Positions 8,397 to 16,723 of a DNA stretch of 64,000 bases are shown in pieces. The notes beneath the pieces were generated by a model that was given only the letters and a program-made list of their open reading frames with translations, was not told the DNA's origin and searched no databases. The DNA is taken from NCBI GenBank assembly GCA_947593515.1, contig CANQDQ010000001.1:1-64000 (forward strand), written 5' to 3'. The translations under genes were made by a program, and so were the position numbers. The first letter of the stretch is position 1. Each line of letters starts with the position of its first letter. This DNA is from an uncultured Bacteroidales bacterium (GTDB taxonomy: Bacteria > Bacteroidota > Bacteroidia > Bacteroidales > UBA11471).

Positions 8397-9752
8397 ATGG
8401 AAATGGCGAATGTAATAAAGTTGAAAAAAGGGCTGGACATACCTTTGGAAGGGCAGCCCAACGCCCGCACCATCGACGCCGCAGCCTGCGAATATTACGC
8501 TCTCGTCCCCGATGATTTTCACGGAATAGTACCGAAAGTATTGGTGAAAGCCGGCGACGCAGTAAGCGTGGGCACTCCGCTGATGTGCGACAAGAACAAT
8601 CCGGCATTGCGGTTTGTCTCGCCCGTAAGCGGAGAAGTGTCGGCCGTAACACGCGGCGAGCGTCGCAAAGTGCTCGACATCACCGTGAAATCGGACGGAC
8701 AGATGACGCAAAGCGCAACACCGGCGACGAAACCCGTCGGCGATTTGTCGGCCGACGAGATAAAAGAGCTGCTGCTTGCCAACGGCTTGTTCATGTTCAT
8801 CAAGCAGCGTCCCTACGACATCATAGCTGCTCCGACGGACACGCCGCGCGACATCTTCGTTACGGCATGGGATTCGGCTCCGCTGGCACCCGATTTCGAT
8901 TACATACTCGCAGGCCGCGAAGCCGACTTGCAGACGGGTATCGACGTACTCTGCAAACTGACGGCGGGCAGCGTGTATCTCGGCATACGCAACGGAAGCC
9001 CCATACATATAAAAGGCGCACAAACCGTTGCATTCGAGGGCAGACACCCTGCAGGAAACGTGGGCGTGCAGATACAGCACATCGCGCCGGTGAACAAAGG
9101 CGAAACGGTGTGGACGCTCAACGCATTCGACCTGCTGCTTATCGGTCGTTTCTTCCGCACGGGAAAACTCGATTTTTCACGCACGGTGGCACTGACCGGC
9201 TCGGAGGTGAAATCGCCCTGCTACGTGCGGACGATACTCGGCGCCCGCCTCGACTCCATCGTCGGCGACAACCTGATACCCGCCGACTACCACCGCCGCT
9301 ACATCAGCGGAAACGTGCTGACAGGCGTGCACGCATCGGAACACGACTACCTGCGGGCATACCATAGCCAAGTAACCGTGATACCCGAAGGCGACGATTG
9401 CCACGAAATGTTAGGCTGGGCGCTGCCCGGATTCGGCAAATACAGCGCATCGCGCTCGTTCTTTTCGTGGTTGGCAGGGCGTCGGCAATACCGCTTCGAC
9501 GCCCGTCTGCACGGCGGCGAGCGAGCTATCATCATGGCAAACGAATACGACAAAGTGCTGCCGATGGATATTCTGCCCGAATTTCTGATAAAAGCCGTCA
9601 TCGCATTCGACATCGACAAAATGGAAAATCTCGGCATCTACGAAGTGGCTCCAGAAGATTTCGCGCTCTGCGAATTTGTCGATACCTCGAAACTGCCCGT
9701 ACAGGCGATTATCCGCGAAGGGCTCGACCGTCTGCGGAAAGAGATGAATTGA
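8397..9752 (+). CDS. nqrA: Na+-translocating NADH:quinone reductase subunit A
   Basis: A 451-residue protein matching NqrA from the first residues (KLKKGLDIPLEGQP) and of normal length. NqrA is the cytoplasmic-side subunit with no cofactor of its own. It contributes to the quinone site of the six-subunit pump that couples NADH oxidation and quinone reduction to Na+ export. The ATG at 8397 lies just after a good promoter; a second in-frame ATG at 8403 is equally possible. It is the first gene of an unbroken nqrABCDEF operon with gaps of 2-24 bases. Confidence 0.96.
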   Translation: MEMANVIKLKKGLDIPLEGQPNARTIDAAACEYYALVPDDFHGIVPKVLVKAGDAVSVGTPLMCDKNNPALRFVSPVSGEVSAVTRGERRKVLDITVKSDGQMTQSATPATKPVGDLSADEIKELLLANGLFMFIKQRPYDIIAAPTDTPRDIFVTAWDSAPLAPDFDYILAGREADLQTGIDVLCKLTAGSVYLGIRNGSPIHIKGAQTVAFEGRHPAGNVGVQIQHIAPVNKGETVWTLNAFDLLLIGRFFRTGKLDFSRTVALTGSEVKSPCYVRTILGARLDSIVGDNLIPADYHRRYISGNVLTGVHASEHDYLRAYHSQVTVIPEGDDCHEMLGWALPGFGKYSASRSFFSWLAGRRQYRFDARLHGGERAIIMANEYDKVLPMDILPEFLIKAVIAFDIDKMENLGIYEVAPEDFALCEFVDTSKLPVQAIIREGLDRLRKEMN

Positions 9753-9773
9753 TTTCCAAAAAAGAAAACCGCA

Positions 9774-10979
9774 ATGAAAAAACTAAGAGATTGCATCGAT
9801 AAAATAAAACCCAACTTCATGCCGGGCGGTAAATTCGCCATGTTCCGTTCGGTGTTCGAGGGCTTCGAGACCTTTTTGTTCGTGCCTGCCACCACGTCGC
9901 AATCGGGTGTGCACATACACGACAACGTCGATTCCAAACGCACCATGACGATTGTCATCTTGGCGTTGATGCCCGCCCTGCTGTTCGGTATGTACAACGT
10001 CGGATACCAGCACTATCTCGCCATAGGGCAACAGGAATCGGTCGGATTCTTCACGCTGTTCTTTTTCGGACTGCTTGCCGTCCTACCCAAAATCATCGTT
10101 TCGTATGTGGTGGGTCTCGGCATCGAGTTCACTGTCGCCCAGTGGCGCGGACACGAAATACAGGAAGGATTTCTCGTATCGGGAATGCTCATTCCCATGA
10201 TTGTGCCGGTGGATACGCCGCTGTGGATGATTGCCGTAGCTACGGCATTCGCCGTGATTTTCGCCAAAGAGGTGTTCGGCGGCACGGGCATGAATATCTT
10301 CAATGTCGCCCTCGTAACGCGGGCGTTCCTCTTTTTCGCCTATCCCTCGAAGATGTCGGGCGATGCCGTTTTCGTACGCACCGCGGACACATTCGGCATG
10401 GGCGCGGGACAGCTTATCGACGGTTATTCCGGCGCCACGCCGCTCGGACAGGTGGCTACGCACGGAGGCGGCGACCTCGTGCTGCACAATATCGCCGGCG
10501 AACCGCTTTCGACGCTCGACTACATCGTGGGGCTTATTCCGGGTTCGATAGGTGAAACATCCTTGATAGCCATACTGTTGGGCGCCGTCGTGCTGTTGTG
10601 GACGGGCGTCGCCAGCTGGCGGGTCATGCTCTCGGTGTTCGTAGGCGGACTGTTCATGAGCTGGGTGGCAGCAGCGTTTGCTTCGCCCGTATATGCCGGC
10701 TCCCTGCTCTCGCCCCTCGACCAGATATGTCTGGGCGGATTCGCTTTCGCCGCCGTATTCATGGCAACCGACCCCGTAACCGGTGCGCGCACCCGCACGG
10801 GACAATACATCTACGGTTTCCTTATCGGCGTCATCGCCATACTGATACGGGTTTACAACACGGGCTATCCCGAAGGCGCCATGCTCGCCGTACTGTTGAT
10901 GAACGTATTTGCTCCGCTTATCGACTACTTCGTGGTCGAAGCCAACATACGACGCCGCCTCAAACGCGCCAAACGCTAA
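9774..10979 (+). CDS. nqrB: Na+-translocating NADH:quinone reductase subunit B
   Basis: A 401-residue polytopic membrane protein. The FMN attachment motif SGAT is visible at residues 219-222, with Thr222 the expected phosphoester-linked residue. The many hydrophobic helices, the KEVFGGTGMN segment and the C-terminal helices fit NqrB, which carries covalent FMN and also riboflavin in the pump. It is 21 bases downstream of nqrA. A covalent flavin transferase (ApbE) would be needed and is not in this window. Confidence 0.96.
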   Translation: MKKLRDCIDKIKPNFMPGGKFAMFRSVFEGFETFLFVPATTSQSGVHIHDNVDSKRTMTIVILALMPALLFGMYNVGYQHYLAIGQQESVGFFTLFFFGLLAVLPKIIVSYVVGLGIEFTVAQWRGHEIQEGFLVSGMLIPMIVPVDTPLWMIAVATAFAVIFAKEVFGGTGMNIFNVALVTRAFLFFAYPSKMSGDAVFVRTADTFGMGAGQLIDGYSGATPLGQVATHGGGDLVLHNIAGEPLSTLDYIVGLIPGSIGETSLIAILLGAVVLLWTGVASWRVMLSVFVGGLFMSWVAAAFASPVYAGSLLSPLDQICLGGFAFAAVFMATDPVTGARTRTGQYIYGFLIGVIAILIRVYNTGYPEGAMLAVLLMNVFAPLIDYFVVEANIRRRLKRAKR

Positions 10980-10991
10980 AATTCTACCGCT

Positions 10992-11693
10992 ATGAACAAA
11001 CAAAGCAATACCTATACAATTCTCTACGCAGCGGTCATGGTGATACTGGTGGCTGCGGTGCTCGCCGTTACTTCACTCGGATTGAAGGGGCGGCAGACGC
11101 GCAATGTCGAAATCGACAAGATGAAACAGATTTTGAGTTCGGTGCACGTAGCGGCTACCGCCGCCGATGCGCAGGAATTATACCGGAAATACATCGTCGA
11201 CAGTTTCGTGCTCGACAGCAAGGGCGAACGGACTGCCGGCGCCGACGCCTTTACGGTAGATGTCGCCGTGCAGACGAAACTGCCCGCCGATGAACGGGAG
11301 CTGCCCGTGTTCGTGTGCCGCCTCGACAACGGCGAACAGAAATACATACTGCCGCTCTACGGTGCGGGACTGTGGGGGCCGATTTGGGGTTACCTCGCAC
11401 TCGATGCCGATGGCAACACCGTCTACGGCGCATACTTCGCCCACCAAGGCGAGACACCGGGTCTCGGCGCCGAGATAGAGAAAGCGCCGTTTTCCGACCA
11501 ATTCCGCGACAAGCGGCTCTTCATCGCCGGCGACTTCACCTCGATAGCCGTCGAGAAAAAAGGGCAGAAACCGAGCAACGGCGCCGACTACGTCGATGCC
11601 ATTTCGGGCGGAACCATCACCAGCAAAGGCGTGCAGGCGATGCTCGCAAACAGCCTTGCCCCCTATACCGTATTCTTAAAATCGTTACAATAA
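10992..11693 (+). CDS. nqrC: Na+-translocating NADH:quinone reductase subunit C
   Basis: A 233-residue protein with one N-terminal membrane anchor (about 12-32) and a periplasmic FMN-binding domain. The FMN site reads SGGT near residues 205-208 (usually SGAT), placing the covalent flavin on Thr208. The segments GLWGPIWGYLALD and GETPGLGAEIE are characteristic of the family. It follows nqrB by 12 bases. Confidence 0.95.
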   Translation: MNKQSNTYTILYAAVMVILVAAVLAVTSLGLKGRQTRNVEIDKMKQILSSVHVAATAADAQELYRKYIVDSFVLDSKGERTAGADAFTVDVAVQTKLPADERELPVFVCRLDNGEQKYILPLYGAGLWGPIWGYLALDADGNTVYGAYFAHQGETPGLGAEIEKAPFSDQFRDKRLFIAGDFTSIAVEKKGQKPSNGADYVDAISGGTITSKGVQAMLANSLAPYTVFLKSLQ

Positions 11694-11705
11694 CACGTAT
11701 CAGAT

Positions 11706-12329
11706 ATGTTATCCAAGAAAACTCGACAAACACTGCTCGGTCCGCTCTCGCGCAACAATCCCGTCATCGTGCAGATATTAGGCATCTGCTCGGCGCTGGC
11801 GGTTACTGCCAAACTCGAACCGGCATTCGTCATGGCTGTTTCGGTAACAGCCGTGCTGGCTTTCGCCAACGTCATCATTTCGCTTCTGCGCAACACCATA
11901 CCGAGCAGCATACGCATCATCGTGCAACTGGTCGTGGTGGCGGCTTTGGTCATCATCGTCGATCAGATACTCAAAGCCTACGCCTATGATGTAAGCAAAC
12001 AGCTCTCGGTATTCGTGGGGCTTATCATCACCAACTGCATTCTCATGGGACGGCTCGAAGCCTTCGCACTGGGACACGGACCGTGGGAGTCATTTCTCGA
12101 CGGCGTGGGCAACGGCATCGGCTACGGCATGATACTCGTCATCGTCGCTTTCTTCCGCGAGCTGCTCGGTTCGGGCACGCTGTTCGGCTACCAAGTGATA
12201 CCGCAGATATTCTACGACTGGGGTTACGAAAACAACGGTCTGATGATTCTGCCGCCGATGGCTCTTATCACGGTCGCCTGCATCATCTGGGTGCACCGGT
12301 CGCGCAACAAGGATTTACAGGAAAAATAA
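11706..12329 (+). CDS. nqrD: Na+-translocating NADH:quinone reductase subunit D
   Basis: A 207-residue integral membrane protein with about six helices. It belongs to the paired NqrD/NqrE (RnfA/RnfE) family that holds an intramembrane iron centre and forms part of the Na+ channel. The segments [20 protein letters not shown] and [13 protein letters not shown] are family hallmarks. It begins 12 bases after nqrC. Confidence 0.95.
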   Translation: MLSKKTRQTLLGPLSRNNPVIVQILGICSALAVTAKLEPAFVMAVSVTAVLAFANVIISLLRNTIPSSIRIIVQLVVVAALVIIVDQILKAYAYDVSKQLSVFVGLIITNCILMGRLEAFALGHGPWESFLDGVGNGIGYGMILVIVAFFRELLGSGTLFGYQVIPQIFYDWGYENNGLMILPPMALITVACIIWVHRSRNKDLQEK

Positions 12330-12353
12330 CACATAACCCCGAAAATCGAAACA

Positions 12354-12968
12354 ATGGAAAATCTCAATCTTTTTATCCGGTCGATATTCATCGACAATAT
12401 GATTTTTGCCTACTTTTTGGGAATGTGCTCCTATCTGGCTGTTTCCAAAAGCGTAAAGACGGCGATGGGATTAGGTACGGCGGTAACGTTCGTATTGGTC
12501 ATTACGGTGCCTATCAACTACCTGCTCGAAAACTACATACTGAAAGCCGGCGCGCTGGCATGGCTCGGCGAATCGTACAAAGATGTAGACCTCAGCTTTT
12601 TGAGTTTGATATTCTTCATCGCCGTAGTGGCATCGCTGGTGCAGCTCGTCGAAATGGTGGTCGAGAAATATGCTCCGGCGCTCTATAATTCATTGGGCAT
12701 CTTCCTGCCTCTCATTGCAGTAAACTGCGCGATACTCGGCGGGTCGCTGTTCATGCAGCAGCGGGCATTCCCCAACGTATGGTCGGCTACGGTGTACGGA
12801 CTGGGGTCGGGCATCGGCTGGCTGCTCGCCATCGTGGGCATCGCCGCCATACGGGAGAAACTGGCATATTCCAACGTTCCCGCCCCGCTTAAAGGCATCG
12901 GCATCACGTTCATCGTAACGGGTCTGATGGGCATCGCCTTCATGAGTTTTCTCGGCATAAAATTGTAA
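12354..12968 (+). CDS. nqrE: Na+-translocating NADH:quinone reductase subunit E
   Basis: A 204-residue membrane protein paralogous to NqrD and embedded with inverted topology. The conserved segments [13 protein letters not shown] and [13 protein letters not shown] each carry a Cys, as expected for the intramembrane iron centre shared with NqrD. Six hydrophobic helices are visible. It lies 24 bases after nqrD and 2 bases before nqrF. Confidence 0.95.
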   Translation: MENLNLFIRSIFIDNMIFAYFLGMCSYLAVSKSVKTAMGLGTAVTFVLVITVPINYLLENYILKAGALAWLGESYKDVDLSFLSLIFFIAVVASLVQLVEMVVEKYAPALYNSLGIFLPLIAVNCAILGGSLFMQQRAFPNVWSATVYGLGSGIGWLLAIVGIAAIREKLAYSNVPAPLKGIGITFIVTGLMGIAFMSFLGIKL

Positions 12969-12970
12969 AT

Positions 12971-14248
12971 ATGTACGTTATGAACACTATACTGTTATTT
13001 ACCGGCAGCCTCACCATTGCGGCGGCGGTTGTCATATTTCTCCTGCTTACGCTCTTGCTGGTGGTGCTGCTTCTGGTAGCCAAAGCGCGCCTCGTGCCCG
13101 CCGGCAACCGACGCATCACCATCAACGGCGAACGCGAAGTGGAAACGGCGGCGGGTACCACCCTGCTGGCTTCGCTCGCCGGAAACAAAATATTCCTCCC
13201 GTCGGCTTGCGGCGGAGGCGGAAGCTGCGGTATGTGCCGCTGTCAGGTGCTCGAAGGGGGCGGTGAAATACTCCCCACCGAAACGGGATTTTTCTCGCGC
13301 AAGCAGCAGCAAAACCATTACCGCCTCGCCTGTCAGGTGAAAGTGAAAAACGACATACAGATAAAAGTGCCCCAATCGGTGCTCGGCATCAAGAAATGGG
13401 AGTGCGAAGTGGTGTCGAACCGCAACGTGGCTTCCTTCATCAAAGAATTCGTGGTGCGGCTGCCCGAAGGCGAAAAGCTCGACTTCCTGCCCGGCAGCTA
13501 CATACAGATAGACGTGCCCAAGTACGACATCAAATTTACGGACATCGACGTCGATGAGAAATTCCGTGACGAGTGGGACAAATTCAAGATGTGGGGGCTC
13601 GTGTGCAAAAACGACGAGGAGACCTACCGCGCCTACTCTATGGCAAACCACCCCGCCGAAGGCAATATCGTGATGCTCAACATACGCATCGCCACCCCGC
13701 CGTTCGACCGCGCCGCCGGCACGTGGGCAGCAGGCATCAAACCGGGCATCTGCTCGTCGTACATCTTCACCCGCAAGCCGGGCGACAAGGTAACCGTATC
13801 GGGTCCTTACGGCGAATTCCACATACTCGACACCAAACGCGAAATGATATATATCGGCGGCGGTGCGGGCATGGCTCCGCTGCGGTCGCACCTGATGCAC
13901 CTCTTCCACACGCTCAAAACCACCGACCGCAAAATATCGTACTGGTACGGCGCACGCTCCCGCCGCGAAATATTCTACGAAGAAGATTTCCGCGCCATCG
14001 AACGCGACTTCCCGAATTTCAAATTCCACATCGCCCTCTCCGACCCGCAGCCCGAAGACAACTGGACGGACTACACCGGATTCATTCATCAGGTGCTTTA
14101 CGACCACTATCTCAAAGACCACGAAGCGCCCGAAGACATCGAATACTATATGTGCGGCCCCGGTCCGATGGCGAATGCCGTCAAGACCATGTTGTGGAAT
14201 CTCGGCGTACCGCGCGAAATGTTGATGTACGACGATTTCGGTGCGTAA
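12971..14248 (+). CDS. nqrF: Na+-translocating NADH:quinone reductase subunit F, NADH-oxidising
   Basis: A 425-residue subunit that takes electrons from NADH. It has an N-terminal membrane helix (about 8-36), a ferredoxin-like 2Fe-2S domain with Cys80, Cys86, Cys89 and Cys121, then FAD-binding (RAYSMANHP) and NAD-binding (IGGGAGMAPLRSH) domains ending in YMCGPGPM. Length and order are normal. The ATG at 12971 is two bases after the nqrE stop; the in-frame ATG at 12980 gives the more usual MNT start. It is the last gene of the operon. Confidence 0.96.
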   Translation: MYVMNTILLFTGSLTIAAAVVIFLLLTLLLVVLLLVAKARLVPAGNRRITINGEREVETAAGTTLLASLAGNKIFLPSACGGGGSCGMCRCQVLEGGGEILPTETGFFSRKQQQNHYRLACQVKVKNDIQIKVPQSVLGIKKWECEVVSNRNVASFIKEFVVRLPEGEKLDFLPGSYIQIDVPKYDIKFTDIDVDEKFRDEWDKFKMWGLVCKNDEETYRAYSMANHPAEGNIVMLNIRIATPPFDRAAGTWAAGIKPGICSSYIFTRKPGDKVTVSGPYGEFHILDTKREMIYIGGGAGMAPLRSHLMHLFHTLKTTDRKISYWYGARSRREIFYEEDFRAIERDFPNFKFHIALSDPQPEDNWTDYTGFIHQVLYDHYLKDHEAPEDIEYYMCGPGPMANAVKTMLWNLGVPREMLMYDDFGA

Positions 14249-14298
14249 CTTTTGTTACGACCGAAACCGCAGTAATAATTAAAAGGTAAGGGAAATAA

Positions 14299-14349
14299 CG
14301 CGCATATATCAGCGTCCGCACACCATGCAGGGCGTTCGATATATGCGCG
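14299..14349. terminator. Inverted repeat at convergent gene ends (possible bidirectional terminator)
   Basis: Perfect 12-base arms (14299-14310 and 14338-14349, core CGCGCATATATC) flank a 27-base loop that itself can pair. The arms span the 3' end and stop codon of the small minus-strand gene and face the end of the nqr operon. T-rich sequence follows on the minus strand only loosely, so termination is plausible but not certain. Confidence 0.45.
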
Positions 14350-14572
14350 CTCTTTGTAAAGAAATGACGCGGACTTCGTGGCGGCACTGCTTCAAAGCGG
14401 GGCAGTCGATTCGCGTGTGGTAGGTCGAGGCATACGGTCCGGTGCAGACAAATACCACCGCCCGCCTTTTCGGCGGACGCACGGGCTTTTTCGGTGCAGG
14501 CTCCCCGCCCAAAAAGAGTGCGGGAATGAGCAGCACGGCCAGCAGATGCAGCAAAGAAAACCGTTTTTTCAT
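14309..14572 (-). CDS. Small secreted Cys-containing protein of unknown function
   Basis: An 87-residue protein with a signal peptide (MKKRFSLLHLLAVLLIPALFLGG), a Lys/Pro/Arg-rich linker and a compact C-terminal domain with the pattern VCTG...YHTRIDCPALKQC...C-x2-C near residues 45-86. The spaced Cys and His residues suggest a small metal-binding or disulfide-held fold often seen as a C-terminal module in Bacteroidota envelope proteins. I cannot name it. It lies 4 bases beyond the stop of the META-nitroreductase gene on the same strand, so the two are probably co-transcribed. Confidence 0.6.
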   Translation of the reverse strand: MKKRFSLLHLLAVLLIPALFLGGEPAPKKPVRPPKRRAVVFVCTGPYASTYHTRIDCPALKQCRHEVRVISLQRARIYRTPCMVCGR

Positions 14573-14576
14573 CGCA

Positions 14577-15527
14577 TCAATTCACTAAAATCACTTTCGA
14601 TTTGTCGCGCGACTTGGCGGCGGGCGCTTCGTCGGGATAGCCTACGGCAATGGCATAGAGCAGTTCATAATCGTCGGAAAAAGCCAACCGTTGGAGATAG
14701 GGAGCCGCATCGGGATTGTTTTTCATGAATCCGATAGGGCCGCCGAGGCAACAGGTGCCCAGCCCCAACGATTTCGCCGCCAACATGATGTTTTCGGCCA
14801 GCAGACCGCAATCGAACTGTGCTGCGCCGCTGCGGGGCGACCCGATGAATATCACCGCCGGAGCGTTGCGGAACATATTTTTGAAAGAGGGGTCGTCGGC
14901 CGCTTTCGGGTTGGCTTTCTTATAGACTTCGGTGATGCCGTCGATGTATTCCGGATTATCGACGATGCGCACCTCCCACTGTTGGCGGTTCACTGCGCTG
15001 GGAGCGTTGATGCCGCACTCCGCCAGCCGCCACAACAGTTCGCGCGGCACGGGGCGGTCTTCATAGCGGCGTATGCTGCGGCGCTCCATGATGGCCTTTA
15101 TCACGTCGTTTTCGTAAGCGGTAACCGGCTCACCCTCGCGGCAGAGACGCAACGCCTCGGCACCGGAAGAAGTATAGAATGCAAGGGTTTTATCTTTTAT
15201 TTTATACGACACGGTAGCGTAAATCGCGTCCATGACCTGATGCTCGGTCGCTGCTTCGGCGCAGAAGCGCATGGTCGAACCCAGTTCGCCGAATTTCAAT
15301 TGGTCGTCTTTCACCATACACGGTCCGAAGAAATTGTTGCAGCCGTTGCAGCCGTGCACTTTTTCCAAACCTTCTTCAAAGGTAATGAACGCCGTATCGG
15401 CAATGGCAACGGGCTGCCCGTACACGGTTTCGATAATCCATTTGCCTTGCAGGGTTCCCGACTGTTGCGAGCAGGCGGCAACGGTCGCTGCCAGCAAAAC
15501 AAGCGAAATAAAAAGATACTTTTTCAT
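14577..15527 (-). CDS. META (HslJ-like) domain fused to nitroreductase, lipoprotein
   Basis: A 316-residue two-domain lipoprotein. The leader MKKYLFISLVLLAATVAAC ends at the lipidated Cys19. Residues about 24-130 form a META/HslJ domain with the signature GCNGCNNFFG and two added Cys pairs. Residues about 140-316 form an FMN nitroreductase domain: RRSIRRY (149-155) for the FMN phosphate, NAPSAVNRQQWEVRIV for the isoalloxazine loop, and GLGTCCLGG near the C-terminus. META domains are linked to heat shock and surface or inhibitor functions; nitroreductases use NAD(P)H. A lipid anchor would place a flavoenzyme outside the cytoplasm, away from NAD(P)H, so a different electron donor is implied. 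The reading frame is continuous. Confidence 0.82.
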   Translation of the reverse strand: MKKYLFISLVLLAATVAACSQQSGTLQGKWIIETVYGQPVAIADTAFITFEEGLEKVHGCNGCNNFFGPCMVKDDQLKFGELGSTMRFCAEAATEHQVMDAIYATVSYKIKDKTLAFYTSSGAEALRLCREGEPVTAYENDVIKAIMERRSIRRYEDRPVPRELLWRLAECGINAPSAVNRQQWEVRIVDNPEYIDGITEVYKKANPKAADDPSFKNMFRNAPAVIFIGSPRSGAAQFDCGLLAENIMLAAKSLGLGTCCLGGPIGFMKNNPDAAPYLQRLAFSDDYELLYAIAVGYPDEAPAAKSRDKSKVILVN

Positions 15528-15608
15528 ACTCTTTCGTTTTTAGGGTCGAACAAAAATAATACAAAAAATCATATTTGCGACAAAAAGAACAAAAAAAGGA
15601 AAACCTCT

Positions 15609-15639
15609 TTTCGATATTCCGTCGTTTTGCATATTTTTG
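15609..15639 (+). promoter_or_regulatory. Promoter of miaA
   Basis: TTTC (15609-15612), a 19-base spacer and TATTTTTG (15632-15639) fit the Bacteroides consensus with one mismatch in the -33 element. The leader to the ATG at 15665 is about 25 bases. Confidence 0.6.
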
Positions 15640-15664
15640 TAGGGAAACGGTTAGCGTGTAAACC

Positions 15665-16597
15665 ATGATGGATATTTTGACACTACTGGGTCCGACGGCG
15701 TCGGGGAAAACGGCGCTGGCAGTGCTGCTCGCCGAGAAACTCGGTGCGGAAATCATCAGCGCGGATTCGCGCCAGATATACCGGCGTATGGACATCGGCA
15801 CGGGAAAAGACCTGAACGAATACCGGCTGCACGGGCACGCGATTCCGTATCACCTGATAGACATCTGCGAGCCGGGCTACCGCTACAACCTGTACGAATA
15901 TCAACGCGACTTCAACACGGCGTTCGACGCTATACGTTCGCGAGGCAGGCTGCCGCTGCTTTGCGGCGGCACGGGGCTTTACATCGAAACCGTACTGAAA
16001 GGGTACAGTATGCCGCAGGTGCCCGAAAACACGGAGCTGCGCCGACGGCTGGCGGACAAATCGCTGCCCGAACTCGAAACGCTGCTACGCTCCTACAAAA
16101 CCCTGCACAACACGACCGACACCGATACGTGCAAACGCGCCATACGCGCCATAGAAATAGAGGAGTATTACCGGAGCCTACCGCCCGAAGTCCGACAGGA
16201 CAAGCCGCTGAAAAGTTTTATCGCGGGCATCGCGATAGACCGCGAAGTGCGCCGGCAGCGCATCACCGAGCGGCTGAAAAAACGGCTCGACGGCGACATG
16301 GTCGATGAAGTGCGCGGTCTGCTTGCCGAGGGCATTCCGCCCGAGAACCTGATTTACTACGGTCTGGAATACAAATTTCTGACCGAATACGTGTTGGGGA
16401 AATACAGCTATCAAGAGATGTTTACCCTGCTGGAAACAGCCATTCACCAGTTCGCCAAACGGCAGATGACATGGTTTCGCGGCATGGAGCGGCGGGGATT
16501 TTCGATATATTGGGTCGATGGCACGCAGCCGTTCAAAAAACTTTGCGACGAAATCGCTGAAAAGGTAAAAGAACAGATGCAGGGAGCCATTCAGTAA
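15665..16597 (+). CDS. miaA: tRNA dimethylallyltransferase
   Basis: A 310-residue enzyme that transfers a dimethylallyl group to N6 of A37 in tRNAs reading UNN codons. The P-loop GPTASGKTAL (8-17), the ISADSRQIYRRMDIGTGK segment with the catalytic Asp, and the C-terminal RQMTWFR motif are all present. Length is normal. It stands alone between a nitroreductase gene on the other strand and the PAP2 gene. Two start codons lie side by side (15665 and 15668). Confidence 0.96.
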   Translation: MMDILTLLGPTASGKTALAVLLAEKLGAEIISADSRQIYRRMDIGTGKDLNEYRLHGHAIPYHLIDICEPGYRYNLYEYQRDFNTAFDAIRSRGRLPLLCGGTGLYIETVLKGYSMPQVPENTELRRRLADKSLPELETLLRSYKTLHNTTDTDTCKRAIRAIEIEEYYRSLPPEVRQDKPLKSFIAGIAIDREVRRQRITERLKKRLDGDMVDEVRGLLAEGIPPENLIYYGLEYKFLTEYVLGKYSYQEMFTLLETAIHQFAKRQMTWFRGMERRGFSIYWVDGTQPFKKLCDEIAEKVKEQMQGAIQ

Positions 16598-16678
16598 ATA
16601 AATAGAAAAAAAATCACTGCATCTGTTCCTGTCCGTACAAAGAACAATCTTTTTGCTTTTTTTGTTCCGGAATTGTTC
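16571..16678. repeat. Cluster of GAACA/TGTTC half-sites around the miaA stop
   Basis: Perfect 12-base inverted arms lie at 16571-16582 and 16617-16628 (GAACAGATGCAG and its complement). GAACA recurs at 16642-16646 and TGTTC at 16663-16667 and 16674-16678. That is five half-sites in about 110 bases, between miaA and the PAP2 gene. They could form an extended hairpin ending miaA or an operator upstream of the PAP2 gene. I cannot tell which. Confidence 0.4.
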
Positions 16679-16723
16679 AATTTCCCTTAAAAAACTTCTT
16701 ACTTTGCAAAAAAATTATTGCCT

